This document shows positions 35,067-44,242 of a stretch of DNA of 64,000 bases, piece by piece (within the stretch, counting starts at the first letter, position 1; every line of letters starts with the position of its first letter). The translations under genes were made by a program, and so were the position numbers. The DNA is from Clostridiaceae bacterium UBA6110. Lineage in GTDB: Bacteria > Bacillota > Clostridia > Clostridiales > Clostridiaceae. The stretch covers positions 14,080-78,079 of the forward strand of contig DIWI01000059.1 of the NCBI GenBank assembly GCA_002428415.1. The letters run 5' to 3'. The notes under the pieces are model-generated. The model had not been told where the DNA came from. It worked only from the letters and a program-made list of their open reading frames with translations, and made no database searches.

Positions 35067-37892
35067 ATGAAATATATCACAATAAAAGGTGCAAAAGTAA
35101 ATAACCTCAAGAACATATCTCTTGAAATCCCAAGGGACAAGCTTGTGGTCTTCACCGGTCTGTCCGGGTCTGGCAAGTCATCCCTTGCATTCGATACGCT
35201 GTATGCGGAAGGGCAAAGGCGCTACGTTGAGTCGCTATCGGCATATGCCAGGCAGTTCCTTGGCCAGATGAACAAGCCGGATGTGGAGTCCATCGACGGA
35301 CTTTCTCCGGCTATCTCGATAGACCAGAAGACGACATCGAAGAATCCAAGGTCAACAGTTGGTACAGTCACAGAGGTATATGACTACCTGAGACTTCTCT
35401 ATGCCCGGATAGGTGTTCCACATTGCCCGGAATGCGGGCGGGAGATCGCATCGCAATCCATTGACCAGATGGTCGACAAGGTCATGGAGCTTCCTGAGAA
35501 GACAAGGATACAGGTTCTTGCACCACTTGTGCGCGGCAGGAAGGGTGAACATGAGAAGGTAATTGAAACCATCAAGAAGGCAGGCTTCGTAAGAGCGAAG
35601 ATCGACGGGACCACGATTGACCTGTCCGAAGAGGATGTGGACCTCAAGAAGACCTACAAGCATGACATATCAGCCATAGTGGACAGGCTTGTAATAAGGG
35701 AGGACATCAAATCAAGACTCTCTGAATCCCTGGAGCAGGCACTGAAGCTTGCTGAAGGGACCGTGATAGTCGAGGTCATCGGCGGGGAGGAGATGGTCTT
35801 CTCGGAAAAATTCGCATGCCCTGAACACAACATAGGCATCGAGGAGCTTGAACCGAGGATGTTCTCCTTCAACGCGCCATTCGGAAAGTGCGGGCACTGT
35901 GACGGACTCGGGACGCTCCTGGAGATTGACCCGGACCTCGTCATACCTGACAGGACGAAGAGCATAATGCAGGGAGCCATAGCCTCCTGGGGTGATGCAA
36001 GGCTCAAGGAGGACTCATGGACCTACGGAATACTCCAGGCTCTGACGAAGAAGTACAGATTCAGTCTTGATACGCCGATAATGGAGCTTCCTGATGAGAT
36101 AGTTGACATACTCCTATACGGTACCAAAGGTGAAAAGCTCAAGGTCCAGTATAACAAGAACTATGCAAAGGGTGAATACTCCCACATCTACGAGGGTGAG
36201 GTGAACAACCTCAAGAGACGGTACATGGAGACCTCATCAGACTACATGAAGGGTGAGGTGGAACAGTTCATGTCGAGCAACCCTTGTCCTACGTGCCATG
36301 GGGCGAGACTGAAGAAGGAAGTGCTGGCAGTAACAATCGGTGGCAAGAACATAAATGACTTCACAAGGCTAAGCATCAATGACGAGCTGAAGTTCCTTGA
36401 TTCCCTGAAGCTATCTGATAAGGAAGTCATGATCGGCGACCAGATCCTCCGTGAAATAAGGTCGAGACTAAGTTTCCTTGTCAATGTCGGCCTTGATTAC
36501 CTTGACCTTGCGAGAAATTCTGGAACACTTTCCGGAGGAGAGTCGCAGAGAATCAGGCTGGCGACGCAGATAGGAGCAAGCCTTACAGGAGTACTGTACA
36601 TACTTGACGAGCCAAGCATAGGACTGCACCAGAGGGACAACGACAAGCTCATTGAAACACTGAAGAAGCTCAGAGACATCGGAAACTCGCTGATTGTAGT
36701 CGAACATGACGAGGATACCATAAGAAGCGCTGACTACATCGTCGACATAGGACCCGGAGCCGGAGAGCATGGCGGCGAGGTTGTTGCTAAGGGTACACTC
36801 AGCCAGGTGATGAAGTCAAAGAGGAGCATAACAGCAAGGTATCTTACAGGGGAGCTGAAGATTGATGTACCCTTAGAACGAAGAAAAGGTGATGGGTCAT
36901 TCATCTCAGTGAAGGGTGCAACAGAAAACAATCTCAAGGATATCGACGTTGACTTTCCTCTTGGAAAGTTCATAGCGGTCACAGGAGTATCAGGCTCTGG
37001 AAAGTCCACGCTGGTCAACGAGGTCCTGTTCAAATCCCTTTATAAGCTGGTCACAAAGGCCAGGGCGATACCCGGAAAGCACAGGTCGATCGAAGGCTAT
37101 GATAACATTGACAAGATCATCGATATAGACCAGAGCCCGATAGGAAGGACACCAAGGTCCAATCCTGCAACCTATACCGGGATGTTCGACCTGATAAGGG
37201 ACCTTTTCTCCCAGACATCAGAATCGAAGGCAAGGGGCTACAAGCCCGGAAGGTTCTCCTTCAACGTAAAGGGCGGAAGGTGCGAAGCCTGCTCAGGCGA
37301 CGGGATAATCAAGATCGAGATGCAGTTCCTTTCTGATGTGTACGTACCCTGCGAGGTTTGCAAGAGCAAGAGGTACAACAGGGAGACACTTGAAGTCAAA
37401 TACAAGGGGAAGAGCATAGCTGACATACTTGACATGACAGTGGAAGAAGCCTACAGATTCTTCGAGAACCTTCCAAGGATACACAGCAAGGTCCAGACTC
37501 TCATGGATGTGGGAATGGGCTACGTGAAGCTGGGGCAGCCGTCTACGCAGCTCTCAGGAGGAGAAGCGCAGAGGATAAAGCTTGCCTATGAGCTTTCCAG
37601 GAGGAGCACAGGAAGGACACTTTATATACTGGATGAGCCGACTACCGGACTGCATACTGATGATGTGAAGAGGCTTAACGAGATCCTTCAGAGGCTGGTG
37701 GATGTCGGAAATACCGTCATAGTCATAGAGCATAACCTCGATGTGATCAAGTGCGCGGACCACATAATCGACCTGGGACCGGAAGGCGGAGACAAGGGCG
37801 GAACCGTAGTGTTCCAGGGTACTCCGGAGGAGATTGCAGCCTTTGATGGATCATACACAGGTAAATATCTCAGACCATATCTTGGACTTTGA
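35067..37892 (+). CDS. uvrA: Excinuclease ABC subunit A
   Basis: Damage-recognition ATPase of excision repair, 941 residues with two ABC modules. Walker A sites GLSGSGKSSLAF and GVSGSGKSTLVN, signatures LSGGESQRIRLATQ and LSGGEAQRIKLAYEL, Walker B sites YILDEPSIGLHQRD and YILDEPTTGLHTDD. Zinc-knuckle cysteines are visible in CGHCDGLG, CPTCHGARL and CEACSGDG with C-E-V-C. Co-transcribed with uvrB and ended by a hairpin. Confidence 0.98.
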   Translation: MKYITIKGAKVNNLKNISLEIPRDKLVVFTGLSGSGKSSLAFDTLYAEGQRRYVESLSAYARQFLGQMNKPDVESIDGLSPAISIDQKTTSKNPRSTVGTVTEVYDYLRLLYARIGVPHCPECGREIASQSIDQMVDKVMELPEKTRIQVLAPLVRGRKGEHEKVIETIKKAGFVRAKIDGTTIDLSEEDVDLKKTYKHDISAIVDRLVIREDIKSRLSESLEQALKLAEGTVIVEVIGGEEMVFSEKFACPEHNIGIEELEPRMFSFNAPFGKCGHCDGLGTLLEIDPDLVIPDRTKSIMQGAIASWGDARLKEDSWTYGILQALTKKYRFSLDTPIMELPDEIVDILLYGTKGEKLKVQYNKNYAKGEYSHIYEGEVNNLKRRYMETSSDYMKGEVEQFMSSNPCPTCHGARLKKEVLAVTIGGKNINDFTRLSINDELKFLDSLKLSDKEVMIGDQILREIRSRLSFLVNVGLDYLDLARNSGTLSGGESQRIRLATQIGASLTGVLYILDEPSIGLHQRDNDKLIETLKKLRDIGNSLIVVEHDEDTIRSADYIVDIGPGAGEHGGEVVAKGTLSQVMKSKRSITARYLTGELKIDVPLERRKGDGSFISVKGATENNLKDIDVDFPLGKFIAVTGVSGSGKSTLVNEVLFKSLYKLVTKARAIPGKHRSIEGYDNIDKIIDIDQSPIGRTPRSNPATYTGMFDLIRDLFSQTSESKARGYKPGRFSFNVKGGRCEACSGDGIIKIEMQFLSDVYVPCEVCKSKRYNRETLEVKYKGKSIADILDMTVEEAYRFFENLPRIHSKVQTLMDVGMGYVKLGQPSTQLSGGEAQRIKLAYELSRRSTGRTLYILDEPTTGLHTDDVKRLNEILQRLVDVGNTVIVIEHNLDVIKCADHIIDLGPEGGDKGGTVVFQGTPEEIAAFDGSYTGKYLRPYLGL

Positions 37893-37898
37893 CAATGG

Positions 37899-37929
37899 AT
37901 GCCCGGTACTTCCAAGGAAGACCGGGCAT
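37899..37929 (+). terminator. Hairpin after uvrA
   Basis: ATGCCCGGT (37899-37907) pairs with ACCGGGCAT (37921-37929); an inner CTTCC/GGAAG extends the stem past one bulge. No clear T-run follows, so termination may be moderate. Confidence 0.65.
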
Positions 37930-37976
37930 TGCAATATTTCAATATTTACTTCATAGTGCGGGTAGTATCTGGTTAC

Positions 37977-37985
37977 TGGTATAAT
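37977..37985 (+). promoter_or_regulatory. Extended -10 promoter ahead of the FHA-ftsW-pbp-uvrC operon
   Basis: TGGTATAAT is a consensus extended -10. The same nonamer precedes the aminotransferase (53086) and yvcK (55311). No convincing -35. About 100 bases of leader run from here to the FHA start, without an open frame that I can support. Confidence 0.5.
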
Positions 37986-38087
37986 CAAGTTAATTGAATA
38001 TTAAGGAATTCCTCTGCAATCTTCAACGCTCCTTAATTATTTTGAAATATCATTCTATATAGAAAATACATATCAAGGGGGTGCCTC

Positions 38088-38513
38088 ATGGACTTCGAAG
38101 CTCTGCTCAGCAGGATCTTCACTCTTATATTTATCGCAATAATATACTACATCATATTCAAGGCCCTTATTCTGATGGGAAAGGACATGAAGAAGACGAC
38201 CGGGGAAGAAGAGTATTCAGTGCTCGTAGTCGTGGATACCGGCGAGAACAGGAACCTGAGGAAGGGAACTGAGATACCTCTGAGAGGGGAAGTGACCTTC
38301 GGCCGGAAGAATGACAATACAGTTGTTCTCAGCGACCCATATGTTTCCAGTCATCATATGAGATTCTTCAGGAATGAAGGGAGATACGTTGTGGAGGACA
38401 TGGGCTCAACCAACGGGACGCTTCTCAATGGTGAAAAGCTCAAGATGAAGACCTATCTCAAGGACGGCGATGTCATAAGCATCGGCGGGCTCTCACTGAA
38501 GACAAACCTTTGA
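38088..38513 (+). CDS. Membrane-anchored FHA domain protein
   Basis: A 141-residue protein: one N-terminal membrane helix (about 8-30) and a cytoplasmic forkhead-associated domain (about 45-140) that binds phosphothreonine. The diagnostic residues are in FGRKNDNTVVLSDPYVSSHHMRF and EDMGSTNGTLLNGEKL. Next to a SEDS glycosyltransferase and a class B penicillin-binding protein, it probably links Ser/Thr kinase signalling to wall growth, as FhaB does in actinobacteria. The kinase is not in this window. Ribosome site AAGGGGGTG. Confidence 0.9.
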   Translation: MDFEALLSRIFTLIFIAIIYYIIFKALILMGKDMKKTTGEEEYSVLVVVDTGENRNLRKGTEIPLRGEVTFGRKNDNTVVLSDPYVSSHHMRFFRNEGRYVVEDMGSTNGTLLNGEKLKMKTYLKDGDVISIGGLSLKTNL

Positions 38514-38527
38514 AGGGAGGTATCAGT

Positions 38528-39718
38528 TTGAATACAAAAGTGAAGCTGCTGCTTCCGACATTTGCACTTACTATGGCGCTTTTCGCCAACATTGCCTTTC
38601 TGGGAGACCCGTTTGATGTGGGAGCCCTTATAATGGGCGGTGTAATGTGTGTGCTCATAGGCTATGCCCATATAGTAGTCAATAAGTTCTTTTCACATGG
38701 CGACAAGTTCATTGTATCAATAGCATCAATATTGCCGGTTATCGGTATCGCAGTAATCTACAGGCTTGACCCGTCAACCGCAATAAGGCAGGTTCTGTGG
38801 TTCATAATCGGGATAAGCGCCTATATGGCCCTTGTAATCATCCTGCCGGACCTGAAGAGGTTCGCAAGCCTGAAATATGTATATATGGTCCTTACGATTG
38901 TGTTCATGGCCATGGCGACATTCATCGGAAAGGAGCTTTACGGTGCGAAAAACTGGGTTGACCTGGGATTCGTTTCTTTCCAGCCCTCTGAATTCGGGAA
39001 GATATTCTTTGTCTTCTATCTGGCTTCAAGCCTGAAGAATTACACCGACCTGAAGTCTCTTGTTGAGCCTGGTGTCGTAGTAGTAGCATCGCTGGGCTTC
39101 ATGATATTGCAGAAGGACCTGGGTTCAGCCATGATCTTTTCGTTCATCGCAATCTCCATGCTCTATGTGGCAACCTCAAGGCTGAAATACCTCTTTGGTG
39201 CCCTGGGGGCGGGTGCCCTGGGCGCTGTGGCAAGCTGGGCTATCTTTTCGCACATCCAGAAAAGGGTGATGATATGGAGGGACCCATGGTCATATGCCGC
39301 CAATGAAAGCTACCAGATCGTGCAGGGGCTTTACGCGATATCATCGGGAGGTCTTTTTGGATCCGGACTTTATCAGGGATTCCCTGGATACATACCTGTA
39401 AACAAATCCGACTACATATTCGCAGTTATTGTTGAGGAGCTTGGAGTAGTGTTCGCACTGGGGATAATGGTCCTTTACTTCATCCTGTTCTTCAGGAGTA
39501 TACGGGCTGCCCTTTCGGCAACTTCACCGTTCACTACTCTTCTTGCCGTAGGCTTTTCCGTCATGATCGCCATGCAGGTGATTGTAATAATCGGAGGCGT
39601 ATACAACATGATCCCGTTAACAGGGATCACACTTCCACTGGTAAGCTATGGTGGAACGTCAATGCTGACTGTATTCTTCTGTCTGGGCATTGTCCAGAAG
39701 ATATCCGAGGAGGTTTGA
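38528..39718 (+). CDS. SEDS peptidoglycan glycosyltransferase, FtsW/RodA family
   Basis: Polymerises lipid II into glycan strands with its partner penicillin-binding protein. The 396-residue protein has about ten membrane segments; the family segments LYGAKNWVDLGFVSFQPSEFGKI, QKDLGSAMIF, the NESYQIVQGLYAISSGGLFGSGLYQG loop and the final YNMIPLTGITLPLVSYGGTS are clear. The start is a TTG six bases after GGGAGG; an in-frame TTG at 38510 overlaps the FHA stop. FtsW and RodA cannot be separated by sight; the FHA-SEDS-PBP order favours a RodA-like role. Confidence 0.94.
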   Translation: MNTKVKLLLPTFALTMALFANIAFLGDPFDVGALIMGGVMCVLIGYAHIVVNKFFSHGDKFIVSIASILPVIGIAVIYRLDPSTAIRQVLWFIIGISAYMALVIILPDLKRFASLKYVYMVLTIVFMAMATFIGKELYGAKNWVDLGFVSFQPSEFGKIFFVFYLASSLKNYTDLKSLVEPGVVVVASLGFMILQKDLGSAMIFSFIAISMLYVATSRLKYLFGALGAGALGAVASWAIFSHIQKRVMIWRDPWSYAANESYQIVQGLYAISSGGLFGSGLYQGFPGYIPVNKSDYIFAVIVEELGVVFALGIMVLYFILFFRSIRAALSATSPFTTLLAVGFSVMIAMQVIVIIGGVYNMIPLTGITLPLVSYGGTSMLTVFFCLGIVQKISEEV

Positions 39719-39719
39719 A

Positions 39720-41198
39720 ATGGGAGACGATACGAGGATAAGGGTCCTCAACAGGAACATAAGGCTTCTCTCGTATACCCTTCTTGCGCTGTTCCTCGGA
39801 GTGATGTCATACATGATATACTTCCAGGTATTCATGGCTGAGGAGATAGAGGCGAAGCAGGGAAATGTAAGATATCTGGCAAAGACCAACAAGGTCCTCA
39901 GGGGCAACATATACGACAGGGATGGGAATGTCCTGTCCTTCAGCGAAAGGCAGGAGGATGGAACGCAGAAAAGGGTCTATTCCGGAGGAACGGCATTCAG
40001 CCATCCTCTAGGCTACGCGAGCGCACAGTATGGTGTCGCTGAGCTTGAGAAGAGGATGCAGGAGCACCTCACGAACTACAGCTTCGACCTGACGCTTTCC
40101 GCCAAAGATTTCCTTGGAATGCTTAAGAATCCGGATTCTTACGTTGGTGAGGAAAAGTACGGGGACAATGTGGTGACTACCCTGGACAGCAAGCTCCAGA
40201 GTGCGGCTTTCAAAAGCCTTGGCTCCCAATACGGTGTAGTTGTAGCAATGGACCCGTCCACCGGGGAGATACTCGCCATGGTATCGACTCCTGCATACAA
40301 TCCGTCTAAGATCGATACCGACTACGAATCATACAGGAATGACACCGACGGGGTTATGGTCAATTTTGCCAATGTCGGACTTTACCCTCCAGGATCATCC
40401 TTCAAGGTAGTGACATTAGCGTCAGCCCTTGAGAATATGGGGAATGCCCTGGGCAGGACATTTGAGGACAAGGGAAAGATAGAGTTTGCAGACGGGACGG
40501 TTCTTCCGAACCTGAACAACAAGGCATATGGAACAATAGGGCTTGAGGAAGCGCTGGTTGTATCCTCCAACGTTGTTTTCGGAACTGTAGCCATGGAGAT
40601 AGGCAACTCTGCACTTAGGAAGACTGCCGAAGCCTTCGGATTCAATGAGAGGTTTTCCTTCCATGACATCAACCTTGAAGCATCAAGGTTCCCGGAACTT
40701 TCAAAGAGCCAGGGGGGAGAAATAGCACAGACTGGAATTGGCCAGGGCGAGGTTCTCGCGTCGCCTCTTCTTATGGCGATGATAACTTCGGCTATAGCAA
40801 ACGACGGCGTGATGATGCAGCCGAGGCTTGTGTCTGCAGTAACCTCACATGACGGCAGCATCAGGGGTGCCTTCGAAGCAAAGGCGCTAAAGACACCGCT
40901 TTCCAAAGAAGATTCAGACACAATCGCCGCATTCATGAAGGAAGTGGTGGACCAGTCGTCCTCTGCTAACCTCAAGAACCTTGAAAAGCTCTCCGCGGCA
41001 GGAAAGACAGGCTCTGCGCAATACTCAGAGCTGGTATATGAGGAGCTTGTGACAGGAGTGCACTCCTGGTTCATCGGCTTTGCACCATACGAGGACCCGA
41101 AGATTGCTGTTGCAGTAATTGTAAGGGGTGGTGGCTCAGGAGCGGGTGTAGCTGCGGAAGTGGCAGAGGATGTCATAAGCACTTACCTTGGAAAATAA
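39720..41198 (+). CDS. Class B penicillin-binding protein (PBP2/PbpA-like transpeptidase)
   Basis: D,D-transpeptidase cross-linking peptidoglycan made by the upstream SEDS protein. The 492 residues comprise an N-terminal anchor helix (about 19-40), a dimerisation segment starting RGNIYDRDGNVLS, and the transpeptidase domain with GSSFKV (active-site serine in S-x-x-K), SSNVVFG (S-x-N) and KTGSAQ (K-T-G). At this size it resembles mycobacterial PbpA rather than long PBP2b. The ATG at 39720 lies just after the ftsW stop with GAGGAGG upstream; longer frames into ftsW were rejected. Confidence 0.94.
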   Translation: MGDDTRIRVLNRNIRLLSYTLLALFLGVMSYMIYFQVFMAEEIEAKQGNVRYLAKTNKVLRGNIYDRDGNVLSFSERQEDGTQKRVYSGGTAFSHPLGYASAQYGVAELEKRMQEHLTNYSFDLTLSAKDFLGMLKNPDSYVGEEKYGDNVVTTLDSKLQSAAFKSLGSQYGVVVAMDPSTGEILAMVSTPAYNPSKIDTDYESYRNDTDGVMVNFANVGLYPPGSSFKVVTLASALENMGNALGRTFEDKGKIEFADGTVLPNLNNKAYGTIGLEEALVVSSNVVFGTVAMEIGNSALRKTAEAFGFNERFSFHDINLEASRFPELSKSQGGEIAQTGIGQGEVLASPLLMAMITSAIANDGVMMQPRLVSAVTSHDGSIRGAFEAKALKTPLSKEDSDTIAAFMKEVVDQSSSANLKNLEKLSAAGKTGSAQYSELVYEELVTGVHSWFIGFAPYEDPKIAVAVIVRGGGSGAGVAAEVAEDVISTYLGK

Positions 41199-41214
41199 AC
41201 TGGAGGTATCTTGA

Positions 41215-43116
41215 TTGTTCGACCTTGAATATCAGCTGAGCATACTCCCCGATAATCCGGGAGTATACATCATGAAGAACTATCTTGGGGAGATAATATA
41301 CGTAGGAAAGGCCAAAAACCTTAAGAAAAGGGTGAGGTCTTATTTCGTGAACTCCAAAAATCAGAATGACAAGACAAGGATCATGGTATCCAAGATAAAG
41401 GAGTTCGAGTTCATTATCACTGACAATGAGATGGAAGCTCTGATATTGGAGATGAACTTCATCAAGAAGCACAGTCCGAGGTACAATGTCAGACTGAAGG
41501 ACGACAAGCACTATCCTTTCATCAAGATAACGATAAACGAGGACTTTCCAAGAGTCTATATAACAAGGACATATGCAAAGGACGGAAACAAGTATTATGG
41601 TCCGTACACTGATGCCGGAGCGGTCCATGAGACTCTGGAAGCCATAAAGAAGATTTACCCCATAAGGACCTGCAAGAGGGTAATAACTGTCGAAGGAGAA
41701 AGGACAAAGCCCTGCCTCAACTACCATCTGGGACTCTGCAAAGCGCCGTGTGCGGGATATATTACGAAGGAAGAGTATTCACTCATGGTAGAGGACATCA
41801 TTAACCTACTTGAAGGCAGGGATGTCAAGATCAAAAGGTCACTGAAGGAAGAAATGGAGAAGGCCGCTGAAGTACTTGAATTTGAACGAGCGGCATTCAT
41901 ACGGGACAAGATCTACTCCATAGAGAAGACCATCGAGAAACAGAAGGTATTCTCAAAGAGCGATGAGGATGAGGACTATATCGGCACCTACAGGGAAGGT
42001 GACGATGTGTCAGTTCAGGTATTCAGCGTAAGGGACGGAAAGCTTACTGGACGTGAGCACCACATGATTGAGGATACTGTTCATGTGGATGATTCGGAGA
42101 TCCTGGCTGGATTCATAAAGAGCTATTATGGAGGTACTGCCTTCGTACCGAAGAAGATATACCTTAAGGCAGATCCGGACGACGAAATTGTTTCGCAATG
42201 GCTGAACCTGAGGCGTGGCAGCAAGGTCAGCCTGATTGTCCCTTCCAGGGGAGAAAAGCTGAAGATGCTGAATCTTTCTGCAAGCAATGCGAAGATGAGC
42301 TTTGAGCAGTTCAGGGACAAGCTTATGAGGGAGAAGGAGGAGAATAGCCTTGCCCTTATGCAGCTGTCATCTCTGCTCGAATTGGATGATGTTCCCATGA
42401 GAATCGAAGCTTTTGACATATCAAACATACAGGGAGTCGATTCAGTAGGTACAATGGTTGTGTTCGAAGGTGGTAAGCCCAAGAGCAGCGACTACAGAAG
42501 ATTCAGGATTAAGACAGTGAAGGGAGCCAACGACTACGATTCCATGAGGGAGATACTTGTAAGGCGCTTCAGGAGAGGCCTTGATGAGGTTAGGGAGATC
42601 CAGGAGCAGAAGCTTGAGTATGCAGGCGGGAAGTTTTCGGTTTTTCCGGACCTTGTAGTCATGGATGGCGGAAAGGGCCAGGTAAATATTGCCCTTGAAG
42701 TACTGAAGTCATTGGACATTGAGCTTCCGGTAATCGGACTGGTCAAGGACCACAGGCACAGGACAAGGGGAGTGATCTACAACGGCTGTGAGTATTCAAT
42801 GCTCAGCATGCGCGAGTCCCTCATGATGCTGACAAGGATACAGGACGAGGTTCACAGGTTCGCAATAACCTATCACAGGACATTAAGGGACAAGCGGACC
42901 CTTCATTCCATCCTGGACGATATACCCAGGATAGGGGAGAAGAGGAGGAAGAACCTGATGATGGCCTTCGGATCCATTGAAAACATCAGGAGGGCATCAA
43001 TCGAGGAGCTGATGAAGACTCCTTCAATCGATCGGTCCGCTGCAGAGAGCATCCATATGTACTTCCACGGCAGGAACGGCAAAGAAGACTCCGGCAGAGA
43101 GAAGGATGAGATATAA
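41215..43116 (+). CDS. uvrC: Excinuclease ABC subunit C
   Basis: Dual-incision nuclease of excision repair, 633 residues. GIY-YIG domain: LPDNPGVYIMKNYLGEIIYVGKAKNLKKRV at the N-terminus; a UVR motif near residue 220 (EVLEFERAAFIRDKI); the RNase H-like nuclease from about 390 with EAFDISNIQGVDSVG and VMDGGKGQVNIAL; and C-terminal helix-hairpin-helix motifs (LDDIPRIGEKRRKNLM, TPSIDRSAAESI). Starts at TTG 41215, eight bases after GGAGG. It follows the PBP gene by 16 bases and so may be read from that envelope operon rather than from the SOS promoter of uvrBA. Confidence 0.97.
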   Translation: MFDLEYQLSILPDNPGVYIMKNYLGEIIYVGKAKNLKKRVRSYFVNSKNQNDKTRIMVSKIKEFEFIITDNEMEALILEMNFIKKHSPRYNVRLKDDKHYPFIKITINEDFPRVYITRTYAKDGNKYYGPYTDAGAVHETLEAIKKIYPIRTCKRVITVEGERTKPCLNYHLGLCKAPCAGYITKEEYSLMVEDIINLLEGRDVKIKRSLKEEMEKAAEVLEFERAAFIRDKIYSIEKTIEKQKVFSKSDEDEDYIGTYREGDDVSVQVFSVRDGKLTGREHHMIEDTVHVDDSEILAGFIKSYYGGTAFVPKKIYLKADPDDEIVSQWLNLRRGSKVSLIVPSRGEKLKMLNLSASNAKMSFEQFRDKLMREKEENSLALMQLSSLLELDDVPMRIEAFDISNIQGVDSVGTMVVFEGGKPKSSDYRRFRIKTVKGANDYDSMREILVRRFRRGLDEVREIQEQKLEYAGGKFSVFPDLVVMDGGKGQVNIALEVLKSLDIELPVIGLVKDHRHRTRGVIYNGCEYSMLSMRESLMMLTRIQDEVHRFAITYHRTLRDKRTLHSILDDIPRIGEKRRKNLMMAFGSIENIRRASIEELMKTPSIDRSAAESIHMYFHGRNGKEDSGREKDEI

Positions 43117-43212
43117 AGGCCAGTTGTATGGAATGGTGTCAATCCTTAATTAATTTGTCAATAATAAGTCAATCCAAAGTGCTATGATAAGGTAAAGATG
43201 GAGGCGAATAGG

Positions 43213-44130
43213 ATGAAGACTAAACGAATCTCATTGATTTCTGCAATGATTGCTACTCTAATTATTTCAGCTGCCTGTACCAAGGCTCCTGAAGTAAATC
43301 CCACAGCCAGTATAAAGCCAGCGCAGACAGAGTCACCTACAAGTCCTTCAGAAACAAAACCTTCCGTTACTGAACCTGCAGGTGAGACAAAGAACCTTGA
43401 CGGTGATACTTCGATGAAGGAAGGAAGCCTCTTCAAGATGGCTGATATCGATGGTGACGGATTCGATGAGAAGATAGTCCTTGATCCGGTAAAGACAGGC
43501 AGCCCATCATATTACACAAGCTTTACGATTAGAGTGGGAGACTCAGCCATCGAAGCAAACTACGAGGATTTCGAACCTGATTTTTCAATCGTAGATATAG
43601 ATGATTCTGATGAATATATGGAGATAGCTGTCAGCTCATACGGGCCAAGCAGCGACCTTAATACAGCATTTTATCATTATGATGGCAAAGCCCTTAAATT
43701 CATGGGGGAAATTCAGGGCTTCTACGGAATGACTGAGTGGGGCGAAGGCGAGCTGAAAATAGACGGATCAGGAAAGATCAAGACACTTGTGAAGACATAC
43801 TTCATCCAGACCTGGTTCCATGAGGAGGAATATCTTCTAAAAGGTGACTTCACGTTTGAGAAGGTCGGGAAAGACCTGTACGCCATGAACACCGATGTGG
43901 TTCTTATGGGCGACCTCACTCTTTACAAGGAGCGTGGCGGAACGGAGCCTGGTACCCAATTGAAAAAGGGAGACGAGGTACTGTTGAAGGATACTGATGA
44001 CAAGGAGTGGTGCTCTGTCGTCACAAAGAGCGGAGAAACAGGATGGATTGCAGTGGACGAGGACTACAAGGTCAGAGGCACTTCGTATTATACATACGAC
44101 TTGTTTGAAGGCCTGACTATTGCAGACTGA
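43213..44130 (+). CDS. Lipoprotein with repeat-like beta region and C-terminal SH3-like domain
   Basis: A 305-residue exported lipoprotein. MKTKRISLISAMIATLIISAAC is a class II signal ending in a lipobox (I-S-A-A-C). A Thr/Ser/Pro-rich linker follows (about 24-65), then an acidic region with FKMADIDGDGFDEKI, resembling an FG-GAP or Ca-binding loop, and a C-terminal bacterial SH3-like module containing LKKGDEVLLKDTDDKEWCSVVTKSGETGWIAVD. Probably a wall-bound surface protein; function unknown. It takes the place where hprK often lies in clostridia. Start chosen at ATG 43213 by GGAGG eight bases upstream. Confidence 0.85.
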   Translation: MKTKRISLISAMIATLIISAACTKAPEVNPTASIKPAQTESPTSPSETKPSVTEPAGETKNLDGDTSMKEGSLFKMADIDGDGFDEKIVLDPVKTGSPSYYTSFTIRVGDSAIEANYEDFEPDFSIVDIDDSDEYMEIAVSSYGPSSDLNTAFYHYDGKALKFMGEIQGFYGMTEWGEGELKIDGSGKIKTLVKTYFIQTWFHEEEYLLKGDFTFEKVGKDLYAMNTDVVLMGDLTLYKERGGTEPGTQLKKGDEVLLKDTDDKEWCSVVTKSGETGWIAVDEDYKVRGTSYYTYDLFEGLTIAD

Positions 44131-44202
44131 CAAGTTCTGGGCTAAAATCTTAATTATCCACAGGTTTTAGAAATATTTGTTTATTATTTACCATTGTTTG
44201 TG

Positions 44203-44208
44203 TATAAT
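44203..44208 (+). promoter_or_regulatory. Probable -10 element for murB
   Basis: A perfect TATAAT 35 bases ahead of the murB start. The matching -35 is poor (TTTATT at 17 bases spacing), so confidence is limited. Confidence 0.35.
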
Positions 44209-44242
44209 TCTAAGTTGTAGTATTTTAATCAGGAGCTGACAA

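Noticed and set aside
40382..41182. 266-codon open frame opposite the penicillin-binding protein gene
   Set aside because: Antisense shadow produced by codon bias; low-complexity product, no ribosome site, and the opposite strand is a clear gene.
41173..41727. 184-codon minus-strand frame over the start of uvrC
   Set aside because: Antisense to the conserved GIY-YIG domain; no independent support.
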